DNA from: Pyrinomonadaceae bacterium | GTDB lineage: Bacteria; Acidobacteriota; Blastocatellia; Pyrinomonadales; Pyrinomonadaceae | Length of the DNA: 64,000 nucleotides | Direction: 5' to 3' | Assembly (NCBI GenBank): GCA_019186825.1 | Contig: JABARP010000012.1 | Location: forward strand, 133,522 to 197,521 | Shown: piece after piece, positions 1-9,456 of the stretch | Numbering within the stretch: position 1 is the first letter of the stretch | Layout of the letters: every line of letters begins with the position of its first letter | Notes under the pieces: generated by a model | The model's database searches: none | What the model saw: the letters and a program-made list of their open reading frames with translations, nothing else | What the model was told of the DNA's origin: nothing | Made by a program: the position numbers and the translations under genes

Positions 1-906
1 AATATCCTTCGCGATCTCGCTCTGCGCGGTCATAATGTCCGTCGAGCTTCGGACGTACTGATTCGCCCAAAGTTGCGAATCATTTTTGCCATCAATGAGT
101 CGTATGTCGATGACATACTTATCACCGAGGCGTTTCACATCACCGGTAACCAGTGTATCGACGGCGAGTGTGTTTGCGATCTTTCGCACATCGGATTGAT
201 CCGACCTGAATCGAAAGGCGGAGTTGCGCGAGACGACCTCTAGGCCCGAAAGCCGCGAGAGGTCGTCCGTAACGCCATCGGTTATCCCGTCAGAAAGAAA
301 CTCGGTATTTTGGTCGCCTGTGCTATTTACAAGTGGCAGAACAGCGAGCCTTTTGCCGGAAGGGATACCTCCTGACGTTCGGCTACGAAGAATCGCAAAG
401 GCAGCGAGACCTACGATCAGTATGCCTATCACCGAAAGCCATACCCAACGCGTCGAAGTCTTCCTCACAGTCGATGAGCGTTGTTCCGCGGCCGGCGCGG
501 GTTCCCGAACTTCCGCAGCCGACAATTCCACCGAAGGCAGATCACCGTTCTGAGCAAAGGCCGGTTTCGTATCTCGAACCGCGATAACGACATCGGGCAG
601 GAATCGATAACCCCTGCCGCGGACGGTCTCAATATACGCCACGCCGGGGTCGCGGGCCTCAAACACGTGTCGGAGCGTGGAAATGTTCTTGTCGAGAGTG
701 TTTTCTTCTACAAATGAGTCGGCCCACACCTCGGCCAGAAGCTCGTCTTTAGTGACGAGGCTACGGCTGTGCTCCAACAGTACCCGCAACACCTCGAAAG
801 CCTTATCCGTGATCTGGATCCGTTCGCTGCCGCGGGCGAAGTACCGTTCGCGCTGATCGAGGCGGAAATCATTGAATTCAAAAATGATATTTCCCTTCTC
901 AGACAT
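1..906 (-). CDS. Winged-helix transcriptional regulator with TolB-like domain (C-terminus beyond window)
   Basis: The gene starts with ATG at 904-906 and runs off the left edge, so only the first 302 residues are visible. Residues about 10-105 form an OmpR/CadC-type winged helix, including the wing motif TVRGRGYRF. A single transmembrane segment (WVWLSVIGILIVGLAAFAIL) follows at about 155-175. The part after it (LAVLPLVNSTGDQNTEFLSDG) matches the TolB N-like domain found in membrane-tethered regulators that usually continue into TPR or PD40 repeats. By family it should bind DNA in the cytoplasm and sense something through the part outside the membrane. The signal and targets are unknown. The neighbouring gene at 1181 is divergent. 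Confidence 0.85.
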   Translation of the reverse strand, partial: MSEKGNIIFEFNDFRLDQRERYFARGSERIQITDKAFEVLRVLLEHSRSLVTKDELLAEVWADSFVEENTLDKNISTLRHVFEARDPGVAYIETVRGRGYRFLPDVVIAVRDTKPAFAQNGDLPSVELSAAEVREPAPAAEQRSSTVRKTSTRWVWLSVIGILIVGLAAFAILRSRTSGGIPSGKRLAVLPLVNSTGDQNTEFLSDGITDGVTDDLSRLSGLEVVSRNSAFRFRSDQSDVRKIANTLAVDTLVTGDVKRLGDKYVIDIRLIDGKNDSQLWANQYVRSSTDIMTAQSEIAKDI

Positions 907-1180
907 CACAGATCGATGATTTCAGTAAAATTTCAGACAACTTTCAGACAGCTTGAAAGACTTCTCCGCACCGGGAGCCATAGCATTCCGATAACGCATT
1001 GAGAAACTTGAGCAGATCGGCAGGAGAGGATATCTCAGTCACTCGCGGCCCTCGAAGAAGATCACTTAAGTCTACAACTCCGCGCTAACTGGCCGCAATA
1101 GCCATTAGGGCCATGCTCACAACCTGTCTATCGATGCGAAACAGCGGTTCTTACAACCGAAGCAAAACAAAGGAGAGTTT

Positions 1181-2347
1181 ATGAGAAAAGTAGTTACTTC
1201 TATTGCAACGGGGATATTCCTCACTGTGTACTTTTCCCTGGTCGGCGTTGCACAGACCACAACCGTGATCACGACCGGGCTCAACCGCCCGACAAAGGTG
1301 ATCAGCGGCCCACGTGGCTCCCTGCTCGTATCCGAAGCCGGGGCATTTTCGCCAAATACCGGACGCGTAGTGGTCATCGATCGAAATACCGGCGTGATGC
1401 ATCCGCTCATTACCGGCTTGCCGTCGGCAGTTGACAACCTTAGCGGCCCACCGGACCCGGACGGTACGACCGCGATACTACTCGAGGGCCAGTCGCTCTA
1501 CATCGTCTCAGGTGTCGGCGATGCGGTCACAAACATTGGCGGCGCGCAGGTTCCGACCGGGACAGATTCATCCCCGATCTTCAACTCCGTCCTTCAGGTA
1601 TTTCTGCCGCCGCATTTCGAATCGCTCCATAGCGAATTCCATATGACGATAGACGACCAGAATGACCTTGCTCGAGGACGTTGGGTTTGGATCAGGAATG
1701 CCGAAGGGCGATCGATCATCGTGAGGCTAGTCGTAAATATGCCGGACTATAAACCGGAACCGACACCTACCCATCCGGACGCCGTTCGCTCAGCCCATCT
1801 TTATGGCATAGACAGCTTTGGCTGGTACCTTTACGTCGCCGATGCTTCGTACAATATGGTCTACAGGATCAACAAGTTCACCGGTCATGCGACTGTCCTC
1901 GCCGAAATGCCTACGCGGCCGAATCCCTTGTTCGGAACGATCGGTGGACCAACTGTCGAGGCCGTTCCCGACAACGTGCGTAGGCTCGGGCGAAAGCTTC
2001 TGATCCCTGAGCTCACCGGCTTCCCGTTCGTTGCCGGACTTGCGGATGTCAAGGCGGTCGATATGCGTACGGGCGAGCAATCAACGATCATCTCGGGTTT
2101 GGCCTCGGCTATGGACGTCCTACCGGTCGAAGAGCCGGATTGCCGAACTGGCTATTATGCGCTCGAATTCAGCGCGAATCAGCTCGGCGGTGCGCCCGGG
2201 CGCCTGCGGTACTTTGCCGCTGACGGCAGCGTGTCGGTCATAGCCCCGGCACTCGCCACGCCAACGAGTATGTTTCGCGACGAACGCACAGGATCTTTCT
2301 TCGTGACAAATATCTTTCCTGGCACTATCACACGCATCGATCCGTGA
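1181..2347 (+). CDS. ScyD/ScyE-like secreted beta-propeller protein
   Basis: A 388-residue protein with a clear signal peptide (positively charged start, hydrophobic core, cleavage near VGVAQ at about residue 25). The mature part begins with VITTGLNRPTKVISGPRGSLLVSEAG, typical of the NHL/SMP-30-like propeller of the ScyD/ScyE family, with recurring NRPT/GPRG/LLVSE and GxxxYVADAS blades to the C-terminus. Family members are exported and of uncertain activity; the name comes from scytonemin clusters, and nothing here suggests scytonemin synthesis. The start is supported by the ribosome binding site AAGGAG about 8 bases upstream. The gene stands alone, divergent from the winged-helix regulator. 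Confidence 0.75.
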   Translation: MRKVVTSIATGIFLTVYFSLVGVAQTTTVITTGLNRPTKVISGPRGSLLVSEAGAFSPNTGRVVVIDRNTGVMHPLITGLPSAVDNLSGPPDPDGTTAILLEGQSLYIVSGVGDAVTNIGGAQVPTGTDSSPIFNSVLQVFLPPHFESLHSEFHMTIDDQNDLARGRWVWIRNAEGRSIIVRLVVNMPDYKPEPTPTHPDAVRSAHLYGIDSFGWYLYVADASYNMVYRINKFTGHATVLAEMPTRPNPLFGTIGGPTVEAVPDNVRRLGRKLLIPELTGFPFVAGLADVKAVDMRTGEQSTIISGLASAMDVLPVEEPDCRTGYYALEFSANQLGGAPGRLRYFAADGSVSVIAPALATPTSMFRDERTGSFFVTNIFPGTITRIDP

Positions 2348-2559
2348 TGCTTGAGACTTCGCGGTGGGGTTTCGGCCTCACCGCATTGTTTAACGGTTAA
2401 AAGACTTGCCACTAACCTTTTCCTCACTTCGCGACCTGCCGCAGGGCAGGTCATTTCTTCTCCGACTAACAGAACTTACCGCCCGCGCAACAAAAACGGA
2501 CGACGGAGTTTTCGGCCGAATTGTATTTTTCGAACTCAAGGCTATAAGGTCATAGGTAT

Positions 2560-4068
2560 ATGGAATTTAGCCGTGCTTCGGGTATTTTGTTTCATCCGAC
2601 ATCGCTTCCCGGACCCTTTGGGATCGGCGACCTTGGGAGCGAAGCTTATAAATTCGTCGATGCCCTTGCGGCTGCAGGGCAGAAATACTGGCAGATCTTG
2701 CCGCTCGGTCCGACCGGCTGGGGCGATTCTCCGTATCAATGCTATTCCGCATTTGCGGGTAACACTCTGCTGATCTCACCTGAAAAACTACGAGACGAAG
2801 GCCTCATTTCGAACGAGTTACTCGATCATCGGCCAACTTTTCGCGATCAAAGGGTCGATTACGGCGCCGTCACCGAATGGAAGGCTGACGTGTTAGACGC
2901 GGCCGCTGCGAAATTCGCATCAGGCGGCTTCGACGAACTTCGCGCAGCCTTTGACACGTTTTGCCGCGAGAATGCGTTCTGGCTCGACGACTACGCTCTC
3001 TATCGTGCAGCGAGAACTGCCCACGGCGACAAGGCCTGGTACGAATGGCCTGAAGATCTACGCATTCGCCGCGAAAACGCGCTAAATGCCGCTAGAGGCA
3101 TTTTGAAGAGCGAGATCGCGGCCCAGAAATTGTGGCAGTTCCTTTTCTATCGCGAATGGCGCAAGCTGAAAGCGTACGCCGCCGAGAAAGGGATCAAGAT
3201 CATCGGCGACATACCGATATTCGTCGCACTGGATTCGAGCGATGTTTGGTGCAATCAGAGCGAATTCAAACTGAATGCTGACGGTTCGCCGAAGGTCGTC
3301 TCAGGAGTCCCGCCGGATTTTTTCTCGTCCACGGGGCAGCTTTGGGGAAACCCGATCTATGACTGGGATGCGATGGTCAAGGACGGATTCAGTTGGTGGG
3401 TCGCACGAATTGCCTGGACGCTCGAGGCCGTCGATATTGTTCGAATCGATCATTTCCGCGGTTTCGAAGCTTGCTGGGAAGTGCCCGGCAAGAATAAGAC
3501 TGCGGAACATGGCGAATGGGTAAAGGCCGCGGGAGATGAGCTGTTTTCGGCGGTCGTGAAAGATCTCGGCCACATACCGATGATCGCCGAAGACCTCGGG
3601 TTCATCACGCCGGAGGTACTTGCTCTGCGCGACAAGTACGAGATACCGGGAATGCGTGTGCTGCAATTCGGGTTCGGCGGAAATCCGAATGACGACCATC
3701 TGCCTCACAGATACGTGCCGCACTGTGTCGCGTACACCGGTACGCATGATAATGACACTGCCGTCGGTTGGTTCAATACGATGCGGAAACGACGGGCTAC
3801 GTCGGCACAGACAGCTCTTGCCCTAAAGTATCTGAACGGGCGGCCTCGTTCGGTCAACTGGGATATGATCCGCGGAGTTTGGTCGTCGGTCGCTGATACT
3901 GCGATCGCGCCGATGCAGGATGTGCTTGGTTTGGGCGAGGAGGCACGTATGAACCTACCTGCGACGATCGGTTCGAATTGGGCTTGGCGAATGGAAGAAG
4001 GTGCCTTCTCAGAAGCCTGCATCGCACGGCTCGCAGAAATGACACAGATCTACGGACGCGCGGGTTAG
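2560..4068 (+). CDS. malQ: 4-alpha-glucanotransferase (amylomaltase)
   Basis: A 502-residue GH77 enzyme of the usual bacterial short-form length. It transfers alpha-1,4-glucan segments between maltooligosaccharides and works in the cytoplasm in glycogen and maltodextrin metabolism. The N-terminus (ASGILFHPTSLPGPFGIGDLG) is the family signature. The catalytic residues are visible: nucleophile D297 in VRIDHFRGFE, acid/base E344 in IAEDLG, and D397 in TGTHDNDT. WGNPIYDW (262-269) lies near the active-site cleft. Its stop overlaps, in convergent orientation, the stop of the minus-strand gene ending at 4065. There are no glycogen or maltose genes next to it. Confidence 0.97.
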   Translation: MEFSRASGILFHPTSLPGPFGIGDLGSEAYKFVDALAAAGQKYWQILPLGPTGWGDSPYQCYSAFAGNTLLISPEKLRDEGLISNELLDHRPTFRDQRVDYGAVTEWKADVLDAAAAKFASGGFDELRAAFDTFCRENAFWLDDYALYRAARTAHGDKAWYEWPEDLRIRRENALNAARGILKSEIAAQKLWQFLFYREWRKLKAYAAEKGIKIIGDIPIFVALDSSDVWCNQSEFKLNADGSPKVVSGVPPDFFSSTGQLWGNPIYDWDAMVKDGFSWWVARIAWTLEAVDIVRIDHFRGFEACWEVPGKNKTAEHGEWVKAAGDELFSAVVKDLGHIPMIAEDLGFITPEVLALRDKYEIPGMRVLQFGFGGNPNDDHLPHRYVPHCVAYTGTHDNDTAVGWFNTMRKRRATSAQTALALKYLNGRPRSVNWDMIRGVWSSVADTAIAPMQDVLGLGEEARMNLPATIGSNWAWRMEEGAFSEACIARLAEMTQIYGRAG

Positions 4069-6935
4069 TTTCCGCAAGCGCAGGTGTATCCGTCGCTGAC
4101 CGTTAGGTCGTCGATGAAATCGCCTTCGACGACGCGTGAATTCCCCGTATCCGTGCCTAGCCGCCAGCGAAGCTGCACACGCTCACCGGCCGCTGAAGCA
4201 GGAAGCGTTGCGTTGACGGTGACCCATTCCGGAAGCTCGTTGATGCCGCTGCGGCCTGACCATCCGAGGCGGCCGCCGAGCGGATTCATACAGCACGTAT
4301 CGATAACGCCGTCGTAACCTCCCGTCTCAAAGGTTCCGCCCGCGGCAAGAAAATCCGTCCATTCCGCGTCGCCGATCTTTATCTCGAGAACAGCACCGTC
4401 GTAGAGCCGATTCCTCAAAAAGGTTGTTTCGATATTGTAGTAATGCCGATAGGAAAGCTTTGCATTTCCGCCCGATACGAAGAACGTCGGCGAGATGAGA
4501 GTCGTTAAGCCTCGGCCGCTTGAATCAGGAAGATAAACGCTCTTTCGTCCGGAAGTTTGCTTCGCAAATGTGATCGCACTTCGACCACCGAGGTCGACAG
4601 ATTCTCGCGACCAACGCGGCGGAAGCGCGGCGATCGGCGTTCGGTCAAAGTTCTCGTCAAAGATGACTCGCGGCGTCCCAACGCGAAGAGTCTTCAAGAT
4701 AGCGACTCCGGTTGGCGCATTCGGGTAATTGATCTGAAAAATAAGCAGCAGATCGCCGCCGCAAGCAAAGTTCGGATCGACGGTGAATGTGAATTGACGC
4801 GTTACCGGCGGCTGCCCCGGCGAAAGCGTCCCGAAATCAACCGGCACGCCCGCATTCGTCACGCCGCCTTCGTTAGCAAGCGTTACGGCGATCGGTCCGG
4901 CTGCGATATTTCCGGTGTTCTGCAGCGAGAGCGATGCAGTGATGTTATCGCCCGGATCGGGTACGGAATTCGTCCCGCAGCTTTCTGCATCGACGGAGAA
5001 TCCTGCGTTCGTAAAGACCGGCGTAGGCTGCAATACGAAGTTGACCGTCTTGACCTCTCCATTGTCCACCGTTACGGCGGCGGCTCCGGGCAAATAGCCG
5101 CGGGCAGTGGAAGAGAGCTGTACCGAACTCGGCGGCAACGTAAGGTCACTGTATTCGCCCGCAGCATTCGTACCTCGCGAATACACACCGGTCGCGACGA
5201 TCGCTCCCTTGATCGGCAGGCCGGTAACGGCATCGGTTACCGTGCCGTGAATGCTGCCTTTAGGCGGCGGAGTACATTCGGGAAAGCGGAATCTGCCGAT
5301 ACGTGTCAGCCACGTGAACTCGCTGAATTCCTGGCTCGCGAGCGTGTAGTATTCGCCTGTCGTCCAAAATGTACAGTCATCATTCGGATCGACGTTGATC
5401 GAGTTGTAATCGCCCCAACGGTAGCCGAACGCACGCTGTACGCCCGTGCCCTCTACCACGGAGGCTTCTGTACGGAACGCACCTACCGGCTCGACCGCAA
5501 GCCGCCCTGTGTAGCGGATCGCGGGCTGCTTATCGTCTCGAACATAGTTGTAGGCGACAGCGAGATTTCCCTGATTGTCCTGAGCCACACCGCCGATCCA
5601 ACGTGAACTTGCCGCATCGCCGATCGTCGAGCTATCTCGAACGGCAAATGCGGCACCGCTCTTTGACAATTCGTGAACGCGAACACCGGCGCGATATTCG
5701 CCCGAGGTCGAAGTTCGCACCGTCTGATTCACGACGATTGACTGCCGGTCGCCGAGGTTTCGAAAAGCTGCGCGATAGTTGACGCGGTCGCTGTTCGAGT
5801 CGAGAAAGTCGCCTGGTGCGGGTTGGCGTATGTCGGCACGAAATTGCGGACTCGTCGGATCGAACGGAGCCACGGCGAGCGGACTTTCGGCACGCTCTGT
5901 GAAGGTTGACATCGATGGGTTTGAAAAATTCGCGTGAAAATCAAAAAGGCGAATTGCGTCAGCCGCATCGCCGTATTCATCCGCCGTATAGCTTACGAAA
6001 ACATTCGGTGTACCGGGTGGCGGTGGCGTTAACCCATCGAGGTCGGAAGGCAGCATATTACGGCGGCGTTCGGGAGTCTGCGACGGCATGTTGAAATAGA
6101 TGAATGTCGGGTCAGGTTCGCCCCGGAGCATCCGCCTTCGGTCGAATGCGAACATTCCAGCCCCGGAAAAGTCACTGCCGATGAACTCTTCATCCGACAT
6201 ATAGTAGCCGTCCGGCCATACCCCGAATTTCGCAAAATCGTTAAGCCGGTTGTTCGGCATCACAAATTCCCAAAGGTAGTACTCGCCGGTCGGATCGCCC
6301 GTCTTCGAGAGGGCGATAAGCTGCCGAAAAGGCGGAAAATTATTGCAGTATTGCGAGATCAGCCAACGGTCGGCGAGTTGGTCGTATTGGACGATCGCGA
6401 GACCGTCATTCCGCGTCGAACAAGGCGTATTGAGCGGGGCAAAAAGGTCGCTGAGTTTGAACGGCGGCGTTTGCGGGACGCCGGCTTTGTCGAAGACGCG
6501 GCCGAGGGCATTCACAGTTTGGACGTAGTGACGCGGCCCGACATCGCCGTTCATATCAGGCGGCAAGATCACGAGGCCGTATGCGTTGATATTGTCGAAG
6601 TTCGACAGGCCGTCAAATGAAAGCAGCGGCTGCGGCATCGGCGAATCAAGAGTTCGAGCCGGTTGAGACGTAGTCGAACGCGCGGCCGGGCCCGACCTTG
6701 CCGGTGAGTTCCCGACGTTAAGCACCTCAAGCTTTGCCGGATGTGTTACCACCGAGGACGTGAGGCTCTTTACCGGCCGTGAAACGGCGCTTGCGACGGG
6801 CGATCCGAAGATCGGGTTAGAAACAGGTCTTCGAGCCTTATCGGCCTCTGCGCTTGAAGTAGTGGCATGCCACATCCCCACAGCGGAAAGGATAATGATC
6901 AGCAGGATAGCCTGTGTCTTTATCGCAAGCTTCAT
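4065..6935 (-). CDS. Large secreted protein with carboxypeptidase-regulatory-like domain
   Basis: A 956-residue exported protein. The signal sequence (AILLIIILSAVGMWHATTSSA) is followed by a low-complexity Ser/Pro/Arg stretch to about residue 105. A long region of about 450 residues (from LSFDGLSNFDNINAYG, with NGDVGPRHYVQ) may form a propeller. A carboxypeptidase-regulatory-like fold (KGSIHGTVTDAVTGLPIKGA) lies at about 575-665. A CARDB/BACON-like segment comes next, and the C-terminus looks like a jelly-roll (VIFDENFDRT...). I see no catalytic motif. Such proteins are common at the surface of Acidobacteriota, but their role is unknown. The gene begins 4 bases after the SurA-N-like gene, so the two are likely co-transcribed. 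Confidence 0.8.
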   Translation of the reverse strand: MKLAIKTQAILLIIILSAVGMWHATTSSAEADKARRPVSNPIFGSPVASAVSRPVKSLTSSVVTHPAKLEVLNVGNSPARSGPAARSTTSQPARTLDSPMPQPLLSFDGLSNFDNINAYGLVILPPDMNGDVGPRHYVQTVNALGRVFDKAGVPQTPPFKLSDLFAPLNTPCSTRNDGLAIVQYDQLADRWLISQYCNNFPPFRQLIALSKTGDPTGEYYLWEFVMPNNRLNDFAKFGVWPDGYYMSDEEFIGSDFSGAGMFAFDRRRMLRGEPDPTFIYFNMPSQTPERRRNMLPSDLDGLTPPPPGTPNVFVSYTADEYGDAADAIRLFDFHANFSNPSMSTFTERAESPLAVAPFDPTSPQFRADIRQPAPGDFLDSNSDRVNYRAAFRNLGDRQSIVVNQTVRTSTSGEYRAGVRVHELSKSGAAFAVRDSSTIGDAASSRWIGGVAQDNQGNLAVAYNYVRDDKQPAIRYTGRLAVEPVGAFRTEASVVEGTGVQRAFGYRWGDYNSINVDPNDDCTFWTTGEYYTLASQEFSEFTWLTRIGRFRFPECTPPPKGSIHGTVTDAVTGLPIKGAIVATGVYSRGTNAAGEYSDLTLPPSSVQLSSTARGYLPGAAAVTVDNGEVKTVNFVLQPTPVFTNAGFSVDAESCGTNSVPDPGDNITASLSLQNTGNIAAGPIAVTLANEGGVTNAGVPVDFGTLSPGQPPVTRQFTFTVDPNFACGGDLLLIFQINYPNAPTGVAILKTLRVGTPRVIFDENFDRTPIAALPPRWSRESVDLGGRSAITFAKQTSGRKSVYLPDSSGRGLTTLISPTFFVSGGNAKLSYRHYYNIETTFLRNRLYDGAVLEIKIGDAEWTDFLAAGGTFETGGYDGVIDTCCMNPLGGRLGWSGRSGINELPEWVTVNATLPASAAGERVQLRWRLGTDTGNSRVVEGDFIDDLTVSDGYTCACGN

Positions 6936-6939
6936 TTTC

Positions 6940-7635
6940 CTATGGCTCGCTGAGGATCACGATCTCGGCCTGTCGCTTCCGATCGTCTAGAAAGCTTTCG
7001 ATCCTCGCGGCAACCTTCTCCTCGACCAGCAAGCTGTGGATCGAATTTCGTTGAGTTTCGAGCGACGGGATAACGACGCCCGGTTGGCGCCGTCGAAACT
7101 CCGGCACGAACGTGTCGTTATAGTATTTCAGGACCTCGTCCGGGTTTACTACAACGAATGCACGAAAGCGGAAGTCGACGAACTTATCTATCGCGACGCG
7201 TTTTGTGATGAGGTCGACAAAATCATCGTCTCTGACCGATGAAAAACCTACCGCCCGCAAACGCTCTTCAAAGGCTGCTGTTGATGGAAATCTGGCAACG
7301 ATCGAGCGAATTGCCTCCTGTATCTCCTCATCCGTCGGAGTTGTTCGTGGTAGCCTAAGTGCTTCCAATGCAAAGAGTTGCTGGTTTACTAGCGACTCGA
7401 GGGCGTTATTCAGGTCTTCTTTTGAAGGATTGACGATCGAGGAGCGAGGTTGAAGGGCAAGCTGCCAAAGGATCTCTGAATACAGGATAACCTCGGTCCT
7501 GACACCATCTGAGACCGTCGCGATCGTCTTATCGACAACGGTTTGGGCATTAATTCCGGCAACGGCCGCAAGGATGAGCGCAACCGGCGCCGAATACCGC
7601 AAAAGTGACCGAAAAAACGCCGTGAAATGGGTCAT
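6940..7635 (-). CDS. SurA N-terminal-like periplasmic protein
   Basis: 231 residues from ATG at 7635; a TTG 51 bases further upstream is a weaker alternative. A signal peptide (LLRYSAPVALILAAVAGINAQ) is followed by TVVDKTIATVSDGVRTEVILYSEI and an all-helical body (LNNALESLVNQQLFALEA) resembling the N-terminal domain of SurA/PrsA chaperones. No parvulin isomerase domain follows, so it is probably a chaperone-type or orphan family member acting in the periplasm on outer-membrane or secreted proteins. It precedes the large secreted protein by 4 bases, which would suit a dedicated or co-regulated partner. That link is inference. Confidence 0.7.
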   Translation of the reverse strand: MTHFTAFFRSLLRYSAPVALILAAVAGINAQTVVDKTIATVSDGVRTEVILYSEILWQLALQPRSSIVNPSKEDLNNALESLVNQQLFALEALRLPRTTPTDEEIQEAIRSIVARFPSTAAFEERLRAVGFSSVRDDDFVDLITKRVAIDKFVDFRFRAFVVVNPDEVLKYYNDTFVPEFRRRQPGVVIPSLETQRNSIHSLLVEEKVAARIESFLDDRKRQAEIVILSEP

Positions 7636-7821
7636 TTGACCTACATTTTCGGTCGAAAACAGCCGAGTGTCAACGTAATTTGCCAAGGTGCAAAAAGGTT
7701 GACAAAAGTGTTTAAATCCCTTTTAATAGAAAGGTGCAGATTCTTGGCGGCTCCGCCAAAGTAGGCACCGATTCAACCTGGATTTCCGCTGACGTTCCCC
7801 GCCAGCCGCCCGACTTTACAC

Positions 7822-9453
7822 ATGCTTGCAGCTCAACGGCCGAAGAGATCTTCGAAGCCGGCGAATCCAACACTATCCGCGGTAGAGGCGGACGACCTGC
7901 GGTTTATCGCAGATCTTGGCCGCAGCCTTTTGCTCACGGTACATCCGAAGAAGGTTGCGCAGCGGGTCGTTGATGCGATCTGCGAGGGTACGGGTGCGTC
8001 AGGGTGTGTGTTTGCTGCGGAACTGCCGAATATCGGGTTGATCGCAAGCTCTTCGGACGAATCAACGCATCTCGAACGGCGGCGGTTTGAATCCTGGATG
8101 TCGCTGCTTCCGCCACAGGTCGGCTATACGGAGAAGCGGCCGTCGGAATTTATGCTCTCCGGCACGGCGTCGAGTGTTGAATACGTTTCGCCGCTACGGA
8201 TCGAGGGCGACATACGTGGTGCGATCATCACGGCATTTGCCGACGGAGCAGATCTAACAGAATCGCGTACACGGTTGCTAGACGCGATAACGCAGGTTGC
8301 CGCAATGAGCGTCAATCTTTCCGCACACTACGAATCAACGATCAACAGCTCGATAAACCAGGCCCGGCAAGAGCATCGCAAATTCACTGAAGCTGTCCTG
8401 GACGCACTTCCCGTCTCGCTCTACGTTGTCGATCAGGATTACAAGATCGTTACGTGGAATCACCATCGGGAGATCGGCGACCAAGGGATCCCTCGCGATG
8501 CCGCGGTCGGACGCGATATATTCGCCGTCCTCGCAAAGTATCCGGAAGACAGGTTGAAGCGGGAATTTGAGCGGGCCTTCAATACAGGCAAGATCGAGAG
8601 GATCGAACAGCAGACAATTGATGATGACGGAGCGACGCGGCACTGGATGGTGAGCAAGATCCCGATGCGGAACGCCGAATCAGGCGAGATCACGCACGTC
8701 ATCACCGTCGGCGAAGACGTGACGGTCCGCGTGGAAGCGATGAATGCTGTCAACCGCGCGGAGAAGCTTGCAGCGGTCGGGCGGCTTGCTGCTGGCGTTG
8801 TTCACGAGATCAACAATCCGCTTGCGACCGTCGCGGCCTGCGCAGAAGCGTTAGAACAGCGCGTTGCGGACGGAGATTTTGGCGACGGTAACGCTGCGGA
8901 TGACCTGCGTGAGTACCTAGGCTTGATAAAGAGCGAAACATTCCGCTGTAAGACGATCACGACTGGATTACTCGATTTCAGCCGCGTCCGTACGGGCGAA
9001 CGAGAAGAAATGGATGTCGTAGATATCGTCCGGTCGGCCGCAAACCTGATCTCACACCAGAAGCGCGGCAACTCGATCGACATCGTAGTTCAAGCGGCTG
9101 ACGATATTGAAAAGATCCAGGGCGACGGCGGTCAGATCCAGCAGGCAGTGATCGCTCTCGCAACCAACGCCATCGATGCAATGCCGAATGGCGGCAAACT
9201 AAAGTTCTGTGTGCGTCAAGACCCCCGGCGCGTGATCATAGAAGTTTCCGATACCGGTATCGGAATCCCAACCGAAGACCTTCCACGCATATTCGAGCCC
9301 TTCTTTACGACCAAAGAGGTCGGCAAAGGCACAGGGCTCGGCCTCGCAGTCTGTTATGGAATCGTGTCAGAACACTCGGGTCGCATAGGCGTCCGATCAT
9401 CACTCGGAAAGGGTACGACCTTTACCATCAGCCTCCCCTTGAGGCTCCCATAG
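7822..9453 (+). CDS. GAF-PAS sensor histidine kinase (NtrB/ZraS-like)
   Basis: A 543-residue kinase with no clear membrane segment, so probably cytosolic. A GAF-like region spans about 25-170. A PAS domain lies at about 187-305 ([24 protein letters not shown]). The HisKA helix carries the phospho-acceptor H328 in [10 protein letters not shown]. The HATPase_c domain shows an N box around N449, G1 (DTGIGIP, 477-483), an F box (FEPFFTTK) and G2 (GKGTGLGL, 501-508). The sigma-54 response regulator starts 3 bases after its stop, making a standard two-component pair. The signal cannot be told from the sequence. It is transcribed divergently from the SurA-N-like gene. Confidence 0.93.
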   Translation: MLAAQRPKRSSKPANPTLSAVEADDLRFIADLGRSLLLTVHPKKVAQRVVDAICEGTGASGCVFAAELPNIGLIASSSDESTHLERRRFESWMSLLPPQVGYTEKRPSEFMLSGTASSVEYVSPLRIEGDIRGAIITAFADGADLTESRTRLLDAITQVAAMSVNLSAHYESTINSSINQARQEHRKFTEAVLDALPVSLYVVDQDYKIVTWNHHREIGDQGIPRDAAVGRDIFAVLAKYPEDRLKREFERAFNTGKIERIEQQTIDDDGATRHWMVSKIPMRNAESGEITHVITVGEDVTVRVEAMNAVNRAEKLAAVGRLAAGVVHEINNPLATVAACAEALEQRVADGDFGDGNAADDLREYLGLIKSETFRCKTITTGLLDFSRVRTGEREEMDVVDIVRSAANLISHQKRGNSIDIVVQAADDIEKIQGDGGQIQQAVIALATNAIDAMPNGGKLKFCVRQDPRRVIIEVSDTGIGIPTEDLPRIFEPFFTTKEVGKGTGLGLAVCYGIVSEHSGRIGVRSSLGKGTTFTISLPLRLP

Positions 9454-9456
9454 CAA